Origin: Domibacillus iocasae
Lineage (GTDB): Bacteria; Bacillota; Bacilli; Bacillales; Domibacillaceae
Direction of reading: 5' to 3'
DNA length: 64,000 nt
Assembly (NCBI RefSeq): GCF_001750285.1
Contig: NZ_MAMP01000021.1
Location: 62,001 to 126,000 of the forward strand
A model generated the notes under the pieces. The model was not told where the DNA came from and did no database searches. It was given only the letters and a program-made list of their open reading frames with translations. Below, one piece after another: positions 44,215-53,022 of this stretch (positions are counted from its first letter, which is position 1; every line of letters begins with the position of its first letter). A program made the translations under genes and the position numbers.

Positions 44215-45451
44215 CGTAGAATCATTGGTAAAAAGCATTCATCACCAAGCGGCAGATCCGTTATGTGCGTACATTTACGACTTAGTCGGCATTCAACAGC
44301 ATGCTGCACAAATGGTTAAAACAATGCCTGAGCAGACGCACTTATTTTACGCGATTAAAGCAAATCCGAATAAAAGAATCATTAAAGAGCTCCTGCCATT
44401 TGTAAAAGGATTTGAAGTGGCCTCCATCGGGGAGCTGCTGAAAGTAAGAGAGGTTTCCGATCAAGTGCCCATTTTATTTGGCGGTCCTGGCAAAAAAGAA
44501 TATGAACTGGAAATGGCGCTTGAGAAAAATGTCTCGTTCATTCATGTTGAAAGCCTGCTGGAATTAAAAAAGCTTTGTTTTTTAGCGAAGAAAAAAGAAA
44601 AGACGATCAGCGTGTTATTCCGGATGAATATCCGTTCAAGCGCCTTGCCAAAAACAAACATTTCTATGGGCGGACGCCCAAGTCAGTTTGGACTCGATGA
44701 ACCATTGCTTCGGGAAGCCATTTCAATTGTCAAAAGTGAAGAAAACACTCACGTGCATTTGCGCGGCTTTCACTTTCATTCGCTGTCCAACAATTTACAG
44801 GCAGATTTGCATGTGGAAATGGTCAATCATTATATAGAAAAAGTGAAACAATGGGAAAAAATATACCAATTGAATGTTGACATTATTAATGCGGGTGGCG
44901 GATTTGGTGTCTCTTATGACGATACGCCGCAATTTGACTGGCACCGCTTTACTACAGGACTGGGGAACAGTGAAGCATTTGGGAAGCTTGGCGATAAGCA
45001 GCTGTTTTTTGAGCCGGGACGGTTTATTGTGGCCAACTATGGCTATTATGCGGCCGAAGTCGTTGACATTAAACAGGCAGCAGGGCAGTTTTTTGCTGTA
45101 TTAAGAGGAGGGACACATCATAACCGGCTTCCGGCTTCATGGAGGCATAACCATCCATTTGCCGTCATTCCATTCGGGAAATGGCCGTATCCATTTGAGC
45201 GGCCGGAAGTGAGAAATACGACTGTCACGATTGTCGGCGAGCTATGTACACCAAAGGATCAGCTGCATGAGAATGCGGAAATCGAACAATTACGCGCGGG
45301 CGATGTTGTCGTTTTTAAACAATCAGGCGCGTATTGCTGGACAATTTCGCATCATGACTTTTTAGGTCATCCTCATCCGGATTTTTACTACGTAACAGAA
45401 AGGACGAATCATGAACAAAACCATCACTCAACCGAAAAACAGTACAGCTGA
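44204..45451 (+). CDS. sbnH: SbnH-like PLP-dependent decarboxylase (alanine-racemase fold)
   Basis: This 415-residue protein belongs to the fold-III PLP decarboxylases (LysA/SbnH). Lys52 in LFYAIKANPNK would bind PLP, and HLRGFHFHSLSNN, INAGGGFGVSY and FEPGRFIVA line the cofactor site. SbnH removes CO2 from citryl-diaminopropionate, creating an ethylenediamine unit; with diaminobutyrate as amine the product would carry 1,3-diaminopropane. ACAGGAGG precedes the ATG, which lies inside the sbnG-like gene. It overlaps the next gene by 41 bp. Confidence 0.87.
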   Translation: MNPNVESLVKSIHHQAADPLCAYIYDLVGIQQHAAQMVKTMPEQTHLFYAIKANPNKRIIKELLPFVKGFEVASIGELLKVREVSDQVPILFGGPGKKEYELEMALEKNVSFIHVESLLELKKLCFLAKKKEKTISVLFRMNIRSSALPKTNISMGGRPSQFGLDEPLLREAISIVKSEENTHVHLRGFHFHSLSNNLQADLHVEMVNHYIEKVKQWEKIYQLNVDIINAGGGFGVSYDDTPQFDWHRFTTGLGNSEAFGKLGDKQLFFEPGRFIVANYGYYAAEVVDIKQAAGQFFAVLRGGTHHNRLPASWRHNHPFAVIPFGKWPYPFERPEVRNTTVTIVGELCTPKDQLHENAEIEQLRAGDVVVFKQSGAYCWTISHHDFLGHPHPDFYYVTERTNHEQNHHSTEKQYS

Positions 45452-47234
45452 ACAGCTAATTATGAAAGATTTGCTCAATACAATGATCACAGAACAATTT
45501 TTTAGGCTAAATGAACAAACATTAAAACCGATTGCGGAGGTGCCGGTTGAGATTCAAGCTCTCTATGATGAATGGCAGCAAGGCTGGATATATACAGAAG
45601 AAATTTGTTTTTTAGTGGAAGATAGCATTCGCCAAAAGCATCAATGGGTGCAAGACTCCCCTGTTTTTGTCCGGAATGAAGGGACCTGGGAACAAGTCGA
45701 TTCGCCGGTAGAACTGGGCCGGCAGGTTTTTCGGCACACATTGTCTGAAGAAGCGTATGCGCATCCGGGAGTTGGTGAATTTTTAAAAGGGCTCGAGCTT
45801 TCTATTCAGCAGCTTGGCTTAAGCTTGAATGCAGTAAGCGAACAACAGCCGGCATCTTCTTATGAATGGTACGTAAAAGGAGAGCAGATTGCATCGCTGC
45901 GTGACCGTCCATTTCATCCACTGGCAAAAGCCAAGATCGGTTTTTCACAAACAGATTACGAAAAGTATATGGCCGAATTTCAAAATGAAACAATCCTGTA
46001 CTGGGCAGCGATTTCAAATGCTTCTATCACAAAAGGCTGCAAGAACAGCGAAGTAGATTGCCTCCGATTGTTGGATGGTGCGGAGAGAGCGATGATTGAA
46101 AACGAACTGCTTCAAAATGGAATATCAACAGAAACGCATACAGTCATGCCTATTCACGAGTGGCAGCTGGAGAAAATCATTTTGCCGAATTTCAAAAAAG
46201 AGTTAGCAGACCAGACGATTATTCTGTTAAATACAAAAGCAGGCCGCTTTTTCTCCACGTCCTCTGTCCGTTCTCTGGCACCCGTTGAAGCATCACCGTA
46301 TATGCTGAAGCTGCCAATCAGTCTGAAATCACTAGGTGCCGCCCGGTATTTGCCGGTTGTAAAGCTGTTAAACGGCATCAAAGGAGAGAGCATGTTTCGT
46401 CAGGCACTTGCCTGCGATGAAACCCTCGCGGAAAAAGTATTTTTATGTGAAGAAAAAAATTGGTGGGGCTATATGCCGGAATCGATGGGACTCTTTGATG
46501 ACCATCCGCGTCATTTAGCGGCACAAGTGAGAATCTATCCAAAGGAAATAATAAAAGAAGGCTTTAAGACGATCCCAATGGCAGCCCTTGGTGTGGAATG
46601 GGATGGACAGCATTTTTTAACACAGTTATTCGGCGGTCATATATCGCAGGAAGAAGTTGTCCGTTTTTACACAGAGCTGGCAGCATTATTTTATGATGTG
46701 GTGTTAAGGCTGTTCAAAGTTGGCGTTGTGCCGGAAATTCACGGGCAAAATTGCTGTGTGGTGCTGAACGGCACAAAACCAATGGCCTTATTATTCCGTG
46801 ATCATGACTCCGTTCGGCTGCATCAGCCTTATTTAACAAAACACGGCATTAAAGACCCTGAATACCATATTAGACCGGGCTATTCAAACAGCTTATACAA
46901 TGAAACAATCGAAAAGCTCGTCTACTATATTCAATCACTCGGCACACAGGTCAATTTAGCTGCGATCATGGAATCGCTATCGAGCGTCTATGCTGTTTCT
47001 GAAAAACAGCTTTGGAACATCAGCAGGCAAAAGCTGCATAATGCACTTCAAGCAACGGCTATTTTGGAAGCGGACAAAGAAACGCTCTACCAAGAGTTAT
47101 TTGAAAAGAAAGAATGGCCGGTCAAACTAGTTATCCGTCCATTGCTCGAAGCGGACGGTGTCCCGGGTGCGATGCCGTCTGGAAAAGGAAGAGGACATAA
47201 TCCATTTTGGAGAGAAGAACATGTTAACAGTTAA
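45411..47234 (+). CDS. IucA/IucC-family NIS synthetase 3 (SbnC-like)
   Basis: The 607-residue synthetase keeps the family core (LRDRPFHPLAKAKIGFSQTD near 162, TSSVRSLAPVEASPYMLKLP near 282, VPEIHGQNCCVVL near 440, LLFRDHDSVRLH near 460). It has RDRPFHP where the other two have GHP, and a Lys/Arg pattern unlike them. By elimination and by similarity of size it should match SbnC, which joins 2-oxoglutarate to the decarboxylated amine end. In S. aureus sbnC comes before sbnD; here it follows sbnH. AAAGGA precedes the ATG, deep in the previous gene. It overlaps the RraA-like gene by 14 bp. Confidence 0.85.
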   Translation: MNKTITQPKNSTAEQLIMKDLLNTMITEQFFRLNEQTLKPIAEVPVEIQALYDEWQQGWIYTEEICFLVEDSIRQKHQWVQDSPVFVRNEGTWEQVDSPVELGRQVFRHTLSEEAYAHPGVGEFLKGLELSIQQLGLSLNAVSEQQPASSYEWYVKGEQIASLRDRPFHPLAKAKIGFSQTDYEKYMAEFQNETILYWAAISNASITKGCKNSEVDCLRLLDGAERAMIENELLQNGISTETHTVMPIHEWQLEKIILPNFKKELADQTIILLNTKAGRFFSTSSVRSLAPVEASPYMLKLPISLKSLGAARYLPVVKLLNGIKGESMFRQALACDETLAEKVFLCEEKNWWGYMPESMGLFDDHPRHLAAQVRIYPKEIIKEGFKTIPMAALGVEWDGQHFLTQLFGGHISQEEVVRFYTELAALFYDVVLRLFKVGVVPEIHGQNCCVVLNGTKPMALLFRDHDSVRLHQPYLTKHGIKDPEYHIRPGYSNSLYNETIEKLVYYIQSLGTQVNLAAIMESLSSVYAVSEKQLWNISRQKLHNALQATAILEADKETLYQELFEKKEWPVKLVIRPLLEADGVPGAMPSGKGRGHNPFWREEHVNS

Positions 47235-47829
47235 AAAACGAGTACAGAAATACACGGAAAGTGAAAAGGAAACATTTAAAACGATTAGTACATCTACGAT
47301 CGGTCATTTAACAGACTTTGGTTTTTTGAAAAATTTCCATTGCACGGTGCCCGTTTTTAAGGCAGCGGGTGAGGTTATTACCGTGAAATTATCAAATGGA
47401 GATGGCTGGCCGTTAAACAGCGCACTTGAGCAAGCCGAAGCAGGCGATATTTTGGTCATTGATCCATCTGGCAACGAAACGCACGCTTGCTGGGGGGAAT
47501 TTCGGGCCAGAAAGGCAGAACAAATCGGGCTGGCTGCTGTGATCGTGGATGGCGCTGTGACGGACACTGCCCATTTACAAAGGAGTGCTGTTCCTGTTTT
47601 TTATAAAAGTATTTCCGCAAGAACCACAAAATCCTTAAAGCTTGAAGGGGAAGTGAATACGCCGGTCAGTGTTGGCGGTGTTGTGTTTGAGCCCGGTGAT
47701 TATGTGATTGCGGATCAAGATGGTATTTATAAATTTAACAGCTTGCATTACAAACCATTAGTCGAAACAGCCATTCAAAAAGAAAAAATGGAGCAAGGAA
47801 AAAGAAAAATCATATATGGAAAACAATGA
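47221..47829 (+). CDS. RraA-like / HMG aldolase-family protein in siderophore operon
   Basis: The 202-residue protein has the RraA/4-hydroxy-4-methyl-2-oxoglutarate aldolase fold signatures: STSTIGHLTDFG, LNSALEQAEAGDILVID, CWGEFRARKAEQIGLAAVIV with the catalytic-type Arg-Asp region (VDGAVTDT), and the late PGDYVIADQDGI. Enzymes of this family split hydroxy-oxo-acids and decarboxylate oxaloacetate. The ATG at 47221 has GGAGA upstream and overlaps the synthetase gene. No staphyloferrin B locus known to me includes such a gene. It may tune oxaloacetate/2-oxoglutarate supply or edit an intermediate, but this is speculation. Confidence 0.8.
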   Translation: MLTVKKRVQKYTESEKETFKTISTSTIGHLTDFGFLKNFHCTVPVFKAAGEVITVKLSNGDGWPLNSALEQAEAGDILVIDPSGNETHACWGEFRARKAEQIGLAAVIVDGAVTDTAHLQRSAVPVFYKSISARTTKSLKLEGEVNTPVSVGGVVFEPGDYVIADQDGIYKFNSLHYKPLVETAIQKEKMEQGKRKIIYGKQ

Positions 47830-47832
47830 TAT

Positions 47833-47912
47833 TGAGAATGATTTTCAAATTCACTGTTGCTATCAGAAAAAAAATGAATTATAATCTTAATTGAGATAGA
47901 TTCTCATTATCA
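47833..47912 (+). promoter_or_regulatory. Fur-controlled promoter of the siderophore uptake operon
   Basis: TTGCTA (47857-47862) and TATAAT (47880-47885) stand 17 nt apart, a strong vegetative promoter. TGAGAATGATTTTCA (47833-47847) upstream and the overlapping stretch TGAGATAGATTCTCA/ATTATCA (47892-47912) downstream both resemble Fur boxes. Two boxes bracketing the promoter mirror the arrangement before the biosynthetic operon. Confidence 0.8.
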
Positions 47913-47937
47913 AATAACAGTTTACAGGGGGCACAAC

Positions 47938-48939
47938 ATGCAAGCAAATACATATGCATTTTCACGGAAATCACTATTTTCGTTGATGGCACTTCTTTTA
48001 TCCATGCTGCTATTTTTAGCTGGCTGCGGGAACGATTCAGCGGGTGGAGCAGAAGAAACAAAAACAGAACCAAAAGCAGAGGAAGAAACAGCGCGTGAAA
48101 TCACACACGCAATGGGCACAACAACAATTGAGGGAACACCTCAGAAAATTGTTACACTGTATCAAGGTGCAACAGATGTTGCTGTAGAAATGGGCGTGAA
48201 GCCGGCAGGTGCCGTGGAATCATGGCTTCAGCAGCCCGTATATGAGTACTTGAAGGATGATATGGAAGGCGTAACAATCGTCGGCCAGGAGACACAGCCA
48301 AATCTGGAGGAAATTGCAAAGCTGGAGCCGGATTTGATTATCGCATCTAAGCTTCGTCATGAAGAGATTTACGATCAGCTGTCGCAAATTGCGCCGACTG
48401 TTGCACATGAAACGGTATTTGATTTTAAAGGCACGGTTGAAATGATGGGCGAAGCAATGAACCAGCAGGATAAGGCAGATGAGCTTCTTGCTGCATGGGA
48501 CGAGCGCGTATCTGATTTCCAAGGTAAAATTCAAGAAAAAATGGGCGACAAATGGCCAATGCACGTATCTGTTTTGAACTTCCGTGAAGATCATGCCCGC
48601 ATTTATGTAACAGGCTTTGCCGGTTCGATTTTAACAGAGCTTGGATTTGAAGGGCCAAAAAACATTACAGATGAGAGCTTAGATGTCGTGAAATTAACGG
48701 ACAAAGAAAGCATTTCTCAAATGAATGCGGATGTTTTCTATATGTTTATGGAAGATAATGAAGCGGTGAAGAAAACACACGATGAATGGACAAGCCATCC
48801 GCTTTGGGCAAACCTTGATGCAGTAAAAGCCGATCAAGTGTACACAGTTGATGAAATTATTTGGAATATGGGCGGCGGAATTAGAGCGGCAAACTTGATG
48901 CTGGATGATATTTATAACCGATTTGAATTAGAAAAATAA
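47938..48939 (+). CDS. Siderophore-binding lipoprotein of ABC importer (FhuD/FepB family)
   Basis: The 333-residue protein carries a lipoprotein signal with lipobox LAGC (Cys30), a polar Glu/Lys-rich tether (~31-55), then a helical-backbone periplasmic-binding domain: KIVTLYQGATDVAVEMGVKP, PNLEEIAKLEPDLIIASKLR and a C-terminal VDEIIWNMGGGIRAANLMLD. It would capture the ferric siderophore outside the membrane and deliver it to the permeases encoded next. ACAGGGGG precedes the ATG. The promoter has Fur boxes, so it is made under iron limitation, together with the biosynthetic operon ending 108 bp upstream. Confidence 0.93.
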   Translation: MQANTYAFSRKSLFSLMALLLSMLLFLAGCGNDSAGGAEETKTEPKAEEETAREITHAMGTTTIEGTPQKIVTLYQGATDVAVEMGVKPAGAVESWLQQPVYEYLKDDMEGVTIVGQETQPNLEEIAKLEPDLIIASKLRHEEIYDQLSQIAPTVAHETVFDFKGTVEMMGEAMNQQDKADELLAAWDERVSDFQGKIQEKMGDKWPMHVSVLNFREDHARIYVTGFAGSILTELGFEGPKNITDESLDVVKLTDKESISQMNADVFYMFMEDNEAVKKTHDEWTSHPLWANLDAVKADQVYTVDEIIWNMGGGIRAANLMLDDIYNRFELEK

Positions 48940-49022
48940 TCGCATGAGCGTAAGGCAGGAGAAGGAATTATTCTTTCTCCTCTTTTCGCTATACTTTTTG
49001 CGCTGCTGAAAGAAGGATTGAA

Positions 49023-50039
49023 ATGGAACACTTGTTTTCAAGGCCGTCGCTGAAAATAAGCGGATTTATTGGCTGTATATTGCTGTTTGCGGCTGCTTTT
49101 TTGCTCAGTGTAGCGCTCGGCCAGACACCAATCCCGCTTCAAACAACATTTGATGCTCTATTCAACTATGATGAGACGAATACAGAGCACATTATTGTCA
49201 CAACCTCGCGGATGACAAGAGCGATTATTGCATCGGTGATCGGTGCTAATTTGGCCATCGCCGGGGCACTTATGCAGGCGCTGACGAGAAATCCGCTGGC
49301 AGCGCCCGATATTTTTGGCATTAACGCAGGCGCCTTGTTTTTTATTGTGTTTTCGGCCACGTTTTTTGCAGTGGATTCGTTAACGAGCTATATGTGGATT
49401 GCTTTTTTAGGTGCGGCAGTCGCCGGCGTGCTTGTCTTTTTCCTTGGTTCGGTCGGGCGGGACGGCTTAACGCCTATTAAAATTGTTTTGGCGGGAGCTG
49501 CGATCAGTGCTCTTTTTGTTTCCTTTACACAAGGAATGCTAGTCATTGACGAACAGGCGATTCAAAGCATTTTGTTTTGGATGGCAGGTTCAGTTGCGGG
49601 CCGAAATATGGACATGCTGCTGCCTGTGCTGCCATTTATGCTGGGGGCAGGTATTGTTACGCTTTTTCTGGGGCGGCCCATTAATATTTTAATGTCCGGT
49701 GACGATGTGGCGAAAGGGCTTGGACAGCGGACGATTTTAATTAAAATCATCACTGGTCTTGCAGTTGTGTTTTTAGCCGGCGGCTCGGTTGCGGTAGCTG
49801 GTTCTATTGGATTTATCGGCTTAATTGTGCCCCATATCGCACGTGGTCTTGTTGGACCCGACTATCGTTGGGTAATTCCATTTAGTGCACTGATTGGAGC
49901 CAGCTTACTGCTGCTGGCCGATGTGGCAGCACGGTTTGTCATTATGCCCCAGGAAATGCCTGTTGGCGTGATGACTGCACTCATTGGTGCACCATTTTTT
50001 GTGTATATTGCGCGGAGGGGGCTGTCACGACATGACTAA
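49023..50039 (+). CDS. FecCD-family iron-siderophore ABC permease 1
   Basis: The 338-residue permease has nine to ten helices typical of BtuC/FecCD proteins. It shows LTRNPLAAPDIFGINAGA near residue 88, the coupling-helix region GDDVAKGLGQRT near 225, and IGFIGLIVPHIARGLVGPDY near 262. It forms a heterodimeric channel with the product of the next gene, whose ATG overlaps its stop by 8 bp. AGAAAGGAT precedes its ATG. The 83-bp gap after the binding protein gene contains a small hairpin-forming stretch but no strong terminator. Confidence 0.94.
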   Translation: MEHLFSRPSLKISGFIGCILLFAAAFLLSVALGQTPIPLQTTFDALFNYDETNTEHIIVTTSRMTRAIIASVIGANLAIAGALMQALTRNPLAAPDIFGINAGALFFIVFSATFFAVDSLTSYMWIAFLGAAVAGVLVFFLGSVGRDGLTPIKIVLAGAAISALFVSFTQGMLVIDEQAIQSILFWMAGSVAGRNMDMLLPVLPFMLGAGIVTLFLGRPINILMSGDDVAKGLGQRTILIKIITGLAVVFLAGGSVAVAGSIGFIGLIVPHIARGLVGPDYRWVIPFSALIGASLLLLADVAARFVIMPQEMPVGVMTALIGAPFFVYIARRGLSRHD

Positions 50040-51072
50040 TTTTTTTGCAGTCCGAACAAAATCCGGCGCTATATCGTTTCAATTCTCGAAAAAAACAACG
50101 ATCATCATTAGTTGCCTGTCGTTGACGGCAGTCTTCGTTTTTATTCTCAGCTTATCGGCCGGGAGCAGTTTCATCTCTCCTCTGGCAGTGGCTGGTCATG
50201 TATTCGGCTACGGAGATGGCAGCTATGACTTTGTACTGAATACATTAAGGTTCCCGCGTGCGTTGATGGCTTTTATGGTTGGAGCGGCGCTTGGTGTAGC
50301 AGGTTTAATTTTGCAGGGAATCATCCGGAATCCGCTTGCGTCTCCGGACATTATCGGCATTACGAGCGGTGCATCTGTCGGCGCCATTATTTTTATCGTG
50401 TACTTGATGGGCACAGTCAGTTTAAATTGGCTGCCGCTCTCAGCAATTAGTGGTGCAGCTGTGTCGGCTGTCTTCATTTATTTGCTTTCCTGGAAAAAAG
50501 GCGTGACGCCCATCCGGCTTGTTTTAATGGGGATCGGAGTCGCTGCTTTAATGAAAGCCTTTGTGACAATGATGTTAGTCATGAGTGAAGCAGCGATCAC
50601 GACGAAATCATACCTTTGGCTGACCGGTAGTCTTTATGGCGCGACTTGGATGGATGTATATGCGATGCTGCCCTGGCTTCTCGTTTTTATCCCGGTGACA
50701 TTTTTGTATACGCGAACGATGAATGTATCAGAGCTTGGTGATGATGTGGCAAAAAGTCTCGGCATTAACATAGAGCTTCAGCGTTTCATGCTTTTGTTTA
50801 TCAGCGTTGTGCTGGCTGGATCAGCGGTTGCATTTGCAGGCGGTATTGAATTTATCGGGTTGATTGCTCCGCATATTGGACGAATGATTGTGGGGCGTTC
50901 ATTTGCAGCACTGGTGCCTGTATCGGCGCTTATCGGCGGTATTATGGTCATGCTGGCCGATATCGTGGCACGGACCGCTTTTTTGCCACTCGACATTCCA
51001 GCCGGTGTGTTTACTGCCGCCATAGGCGCACCATTTTTTATTTACTTGCTGTACCGAAATCGAAATAATTAA
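50032..51072 (+). CDS. FecCD-family iron-siderophore ABC permease 2
   Basis: This 346-residue protein is the second FecCD permease, with GIIRNPLASPDIIGITSGAS near 95, LGDDVAKSLGINIEL near 235 and GIEFIGLIAPHIGRMIVG near 270. A short charged N-terminus precedes the first helix. The ATG at 50032 is preferred because GGAGGGGG lies upstream; earlier in-frame starts lie inside the previous gene. An ATPase gene begins 18 bp after its stop. Confidence 0.94.
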   Translation: MTNFFAVRTKSGAISFQFSKKTTIIISCLSLTAVFVFILSLSAGSSFISPLAVAGHVFGYGDGSYDFVLNTLRFPRALMAFMVGAALGVAGLILQGIIRNPLASPDIIGITSGASVGAIIFIVYLMGTVSLNWLPLSAISGAAVSAVFIYLLSWKKGVTPIRLVLMGIGVAALMKAFVTMMLVMSEAAITTKSYLWLTGSLYGATWMDVYAMLPWLLVFIPVTFLYTRTMNVSELGDDVAKSLGINIELQRFMLLFISVVLAGSAVAFAGGIEFIGLIAPHIGRMIVGRSFAALVPVSALIGGIMVMLADIVARTAFLPLDIPAGVFTAAIGAPFFIYLLYRNRNN

Positions 51073-51090
51073 TGAAAAGGGGATGGAACA

Positions 51091-51912
51091 ATGAGTGCAT
51101 TAGAAACAGCAGCTTTAACGCTTGGGTATGGCGGCAGCTATGTGATTGAAGATCTTAACTTGGAAATACCTGAAGGGAGAATAACCGTTTTAGTCGGCTC
51201 TAACGGCTGCGGGAAATCAACGCTTTTGCGGTCACTTGCCCGGCTGTTAAAGCCGGTGTCTGGGGGTATTTTATTAGATGGCGATCTTGTAGGAAGTCTG
51301 TCAACAAAAGAAATAGCCAGGCGTCTGGCTATTTTGCCGCAGGGACCGATCGCGCCGGAAGGGCTGACTGTTTCACAACTAGTCAAGCAAGGAAGATATC
51401 CGCATCAAAGCTGGCTGAAGCAATGGTCGAAGGAAGATGAAGATGTTGTCCAGCAAGCGCTTGAAGCCACGGGCCTGATGGACTTTGCTGAAAGAACGGT
51501 TGATTCATTGTCAGGCGGCCAACGGCAGAGAGCCTGGATTGCGATGACGCTGGCGCAGAAAACGAACATCATTTTACTGGATGAGCCAACAACGTATTTG
51601 GATATGACGCATCAAATTGATATTTTAGATCTGTTGTTTGAGTTGAATGAGCAGGAAAACCGTACCGTTGTGATGGTACTGCATGATTTAAATCTTGCTT
51701 GCCGGTATGCTCATCACATTGTCGCATTGTACGATAAAAAGATTTATGCCCAAGGGAAGCCGGAGGACATTGTGAATGCTCGTATGGTGAAAGATGTTTT
51801 TCAAATGAACTGTGACATTGCAGAAGATCCGCTTTTTGGCACGCCGATGTGCATTCCACACGGCAAAGGCAGACGAATTAACTCAAAAAAGCAACAGAGC
51901 GTTTTGGCATGA
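51091..51912 (+). CDS. Iron-siderophore ABC transporter ATPase (FecE/FhuC-like)
   Basis: The 273-residue ATPase has Walker A GSNGCGKSTLLRSL, Q-loop LPQGPIAPEGLTV, the ABC signature LSGGQRQRAWIAM, Walker B IILLDEPTTYLDM and the switch His in MVLHDLNLACRYAHH. It powers the two FecCD permeases. AAAAGGGGATGG precedes the ATG. The FhuF-like gene starts 13 bp downstream, in the same operon. Confidence 0.95.
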   Translation: MSALETAALTLGYGGSYVIEDLNLEIPEGRITVLVGSNGCGKSTLLRSLARLLKPVSGGILLDGDLVGSLSTKEIARRLAILPQGPIAPEGLTVSQLVKQGRYPHQSWLKQWSKEDEDVVQQALEATGLMDFAERTVDSLSGGQRQRAWIAMTLAQKTNIILLDEPTTYLDMTHQIDILDLLFELNEQENRTVVMVLHDLNLACRYAHHIVALYDKKIYAQGKPEDIVNARMVKDVFQMNCDIAEDPLFGTPMCIPHGKGRRINSKKQQSVLA

Positions 51913-51925
51913 AGGGGTGGGGTGC

Positions 51926-52666
51926 ATGAGCCGGACAATGAGGGATAAACTTAAATCCTTCCATATACTTGCAGAGAAAGATCAGTTGCAGGAAACCCCA
52001 ATCATTGATTTATTACATGAAGAGACGTGCCTGGCTTTTTTACAAAAGCAAAAAATCGAACTGAAAGCACCCAGTGTATCCGTCGCGGCATCCATGATTT
52101 CAAAAAGGTATGCGTATCTTGTCGTCGCGTCTACTTTGTACAGTATGATTGAGTTCAATAGTGCGCTAAGGCTGCCCCTGCATGCATGCGCATTAAGCAA
52201 AGAACGCAATTTATGCATTAAAGAAGACATGTGTTATTGGCATGGGGCGGACGTGGAAAGAGCACAGTGGCGCGAGGCTGTCCTGTGTGAACTTTTTTCC
52301 GAGCATATTACGCCGGTGTTATCTATTCTTGGAAAAACATCCCGTATTCCAGAATCGATCCTTTGGGAGAATGTCGCTGTCCGAATAAATTCGATTTATA
52401 GAAAAACATTATCGAATGAAGTGGATCTAATGAAAATAGAACGTTTAAAAAGCGACTTCTATTTTTTAAAGCATGCAACAGGGGAATTATTTAATTTAAA
52501 TAAAAACCCCATCGGACATTATTTGAAAATAGGCGAAGAACTTACATTGAATCCATACCGAAAAACGTGCTGTATGTACTATAAATTAAAAGAACACAGT
52601 GAAGAGAGCGCTTATTGCGGCAATTGTCCAATAATCAAAAACAGAAAAAAGAACATTACTAGATAG
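51926..52666 (+). CDS. fhuF: FhuF-family siderophore-iron reductase
   Basis: The 246-residue protein ends with CCMYYKLKEHSEESAYCGNC-type spacing, i.e. Cys-Cys-x14-Cys-x2-Cys, the [2Fe-2S] ligand layout of FhuF-like ferric-siderophore reductases. The rest is weakly conserved, as usual in this family. It would release iron from the imported siderophore by reduction to Fe(II) in the cytoplasm. The ATG at 51926 follows GAAGGGGTGGGG; a longer frame would start inside the ATPase gene. It closes the uptake operon and is followed by a terminator. Confidence 0.87.
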   Translation: MSRTMRDKLKSFHILAEKDQLQETPIIDLLHEETCLAFLQKQKIELKAPSVSVAASMISKRYAYLVVASTLYSMIEFNSALRLPLHACALSKERNLCIKEDMCYWHGADVERAQWREAVLCELFSEHITPVLSILGKTSRIPESILWENVAVRINSIYRKTLSNEVDLMKIERLKSDFYFLKHATGELFNLNKNPIGHYLKIGEELTLNPYRKTCCMYYKLKEHSEESAYCGNCPIIKNRKKNITR

Positions 52667-52701
52667 ATGGCATAATTTCCTTTGATTGCGCCATCTTTTT
52701 T
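52665..52701 (+). terminator. Terminator after fhuF
   Basis: AGATGGC (52665-52671) pairs with GCCATCT (52690-52696), followed by TTTTTT. The stem overlaps the stop codon of the gene. Confidence 0.75.
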
Positions 52702-53022
52702 GCGTGTAAAACTTGAGAAAAGATTAAATTGTTTTTGAAAAAATTCTTTGTGAAATAATCTGACGACGAAAAAGATTTTTTCTTAAAAACATGGTAAGAT
52801 CTTCTTACTAAACGGATACCTAAACATAAAAAGCGCTTTGCACAGACTGGACCCCTGCCAGTACTGGTGTTAAAGCGTTTTTTATATGTGGAGAAACGAT
52901 GGGCGAAAAGCTCTTATCAGGCTCTCTGTTCGCTGTCATTTTATCAGGAAATAACTTCCTTGAAAGTTATTCGGCTCTCCGGTCAAGATAAGCAGTAATG
53001 ACTTACAATATGGGAGAACAAC
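52702..53022. other. Spacer with possible small RNA or orphan terminator
   Basis: No coding gene is seen. AAAAAGCGCTTTGCAC (52828-52843) can pair with GTGTTAAAGCGTTTTTT near 52867-52883, forming a long terminator-like hairpin that stands about 140 bp from any gene end. An extended -10-like TGGTAAGAT ends at 52800. A short transcript of about 75 nt between them is possible. CAATATGGGAG supplies the ribosome binding site of the amylase gene. Confidence 0.4.

Noticed and set aside
51812-51925. N-terminal extension of the FhuF-like protein inside the ATPase gene
   Set aside because: The extended part overlaps the ATPase coding end in another frame; a good ribosome site precedes the ATG at 51926.
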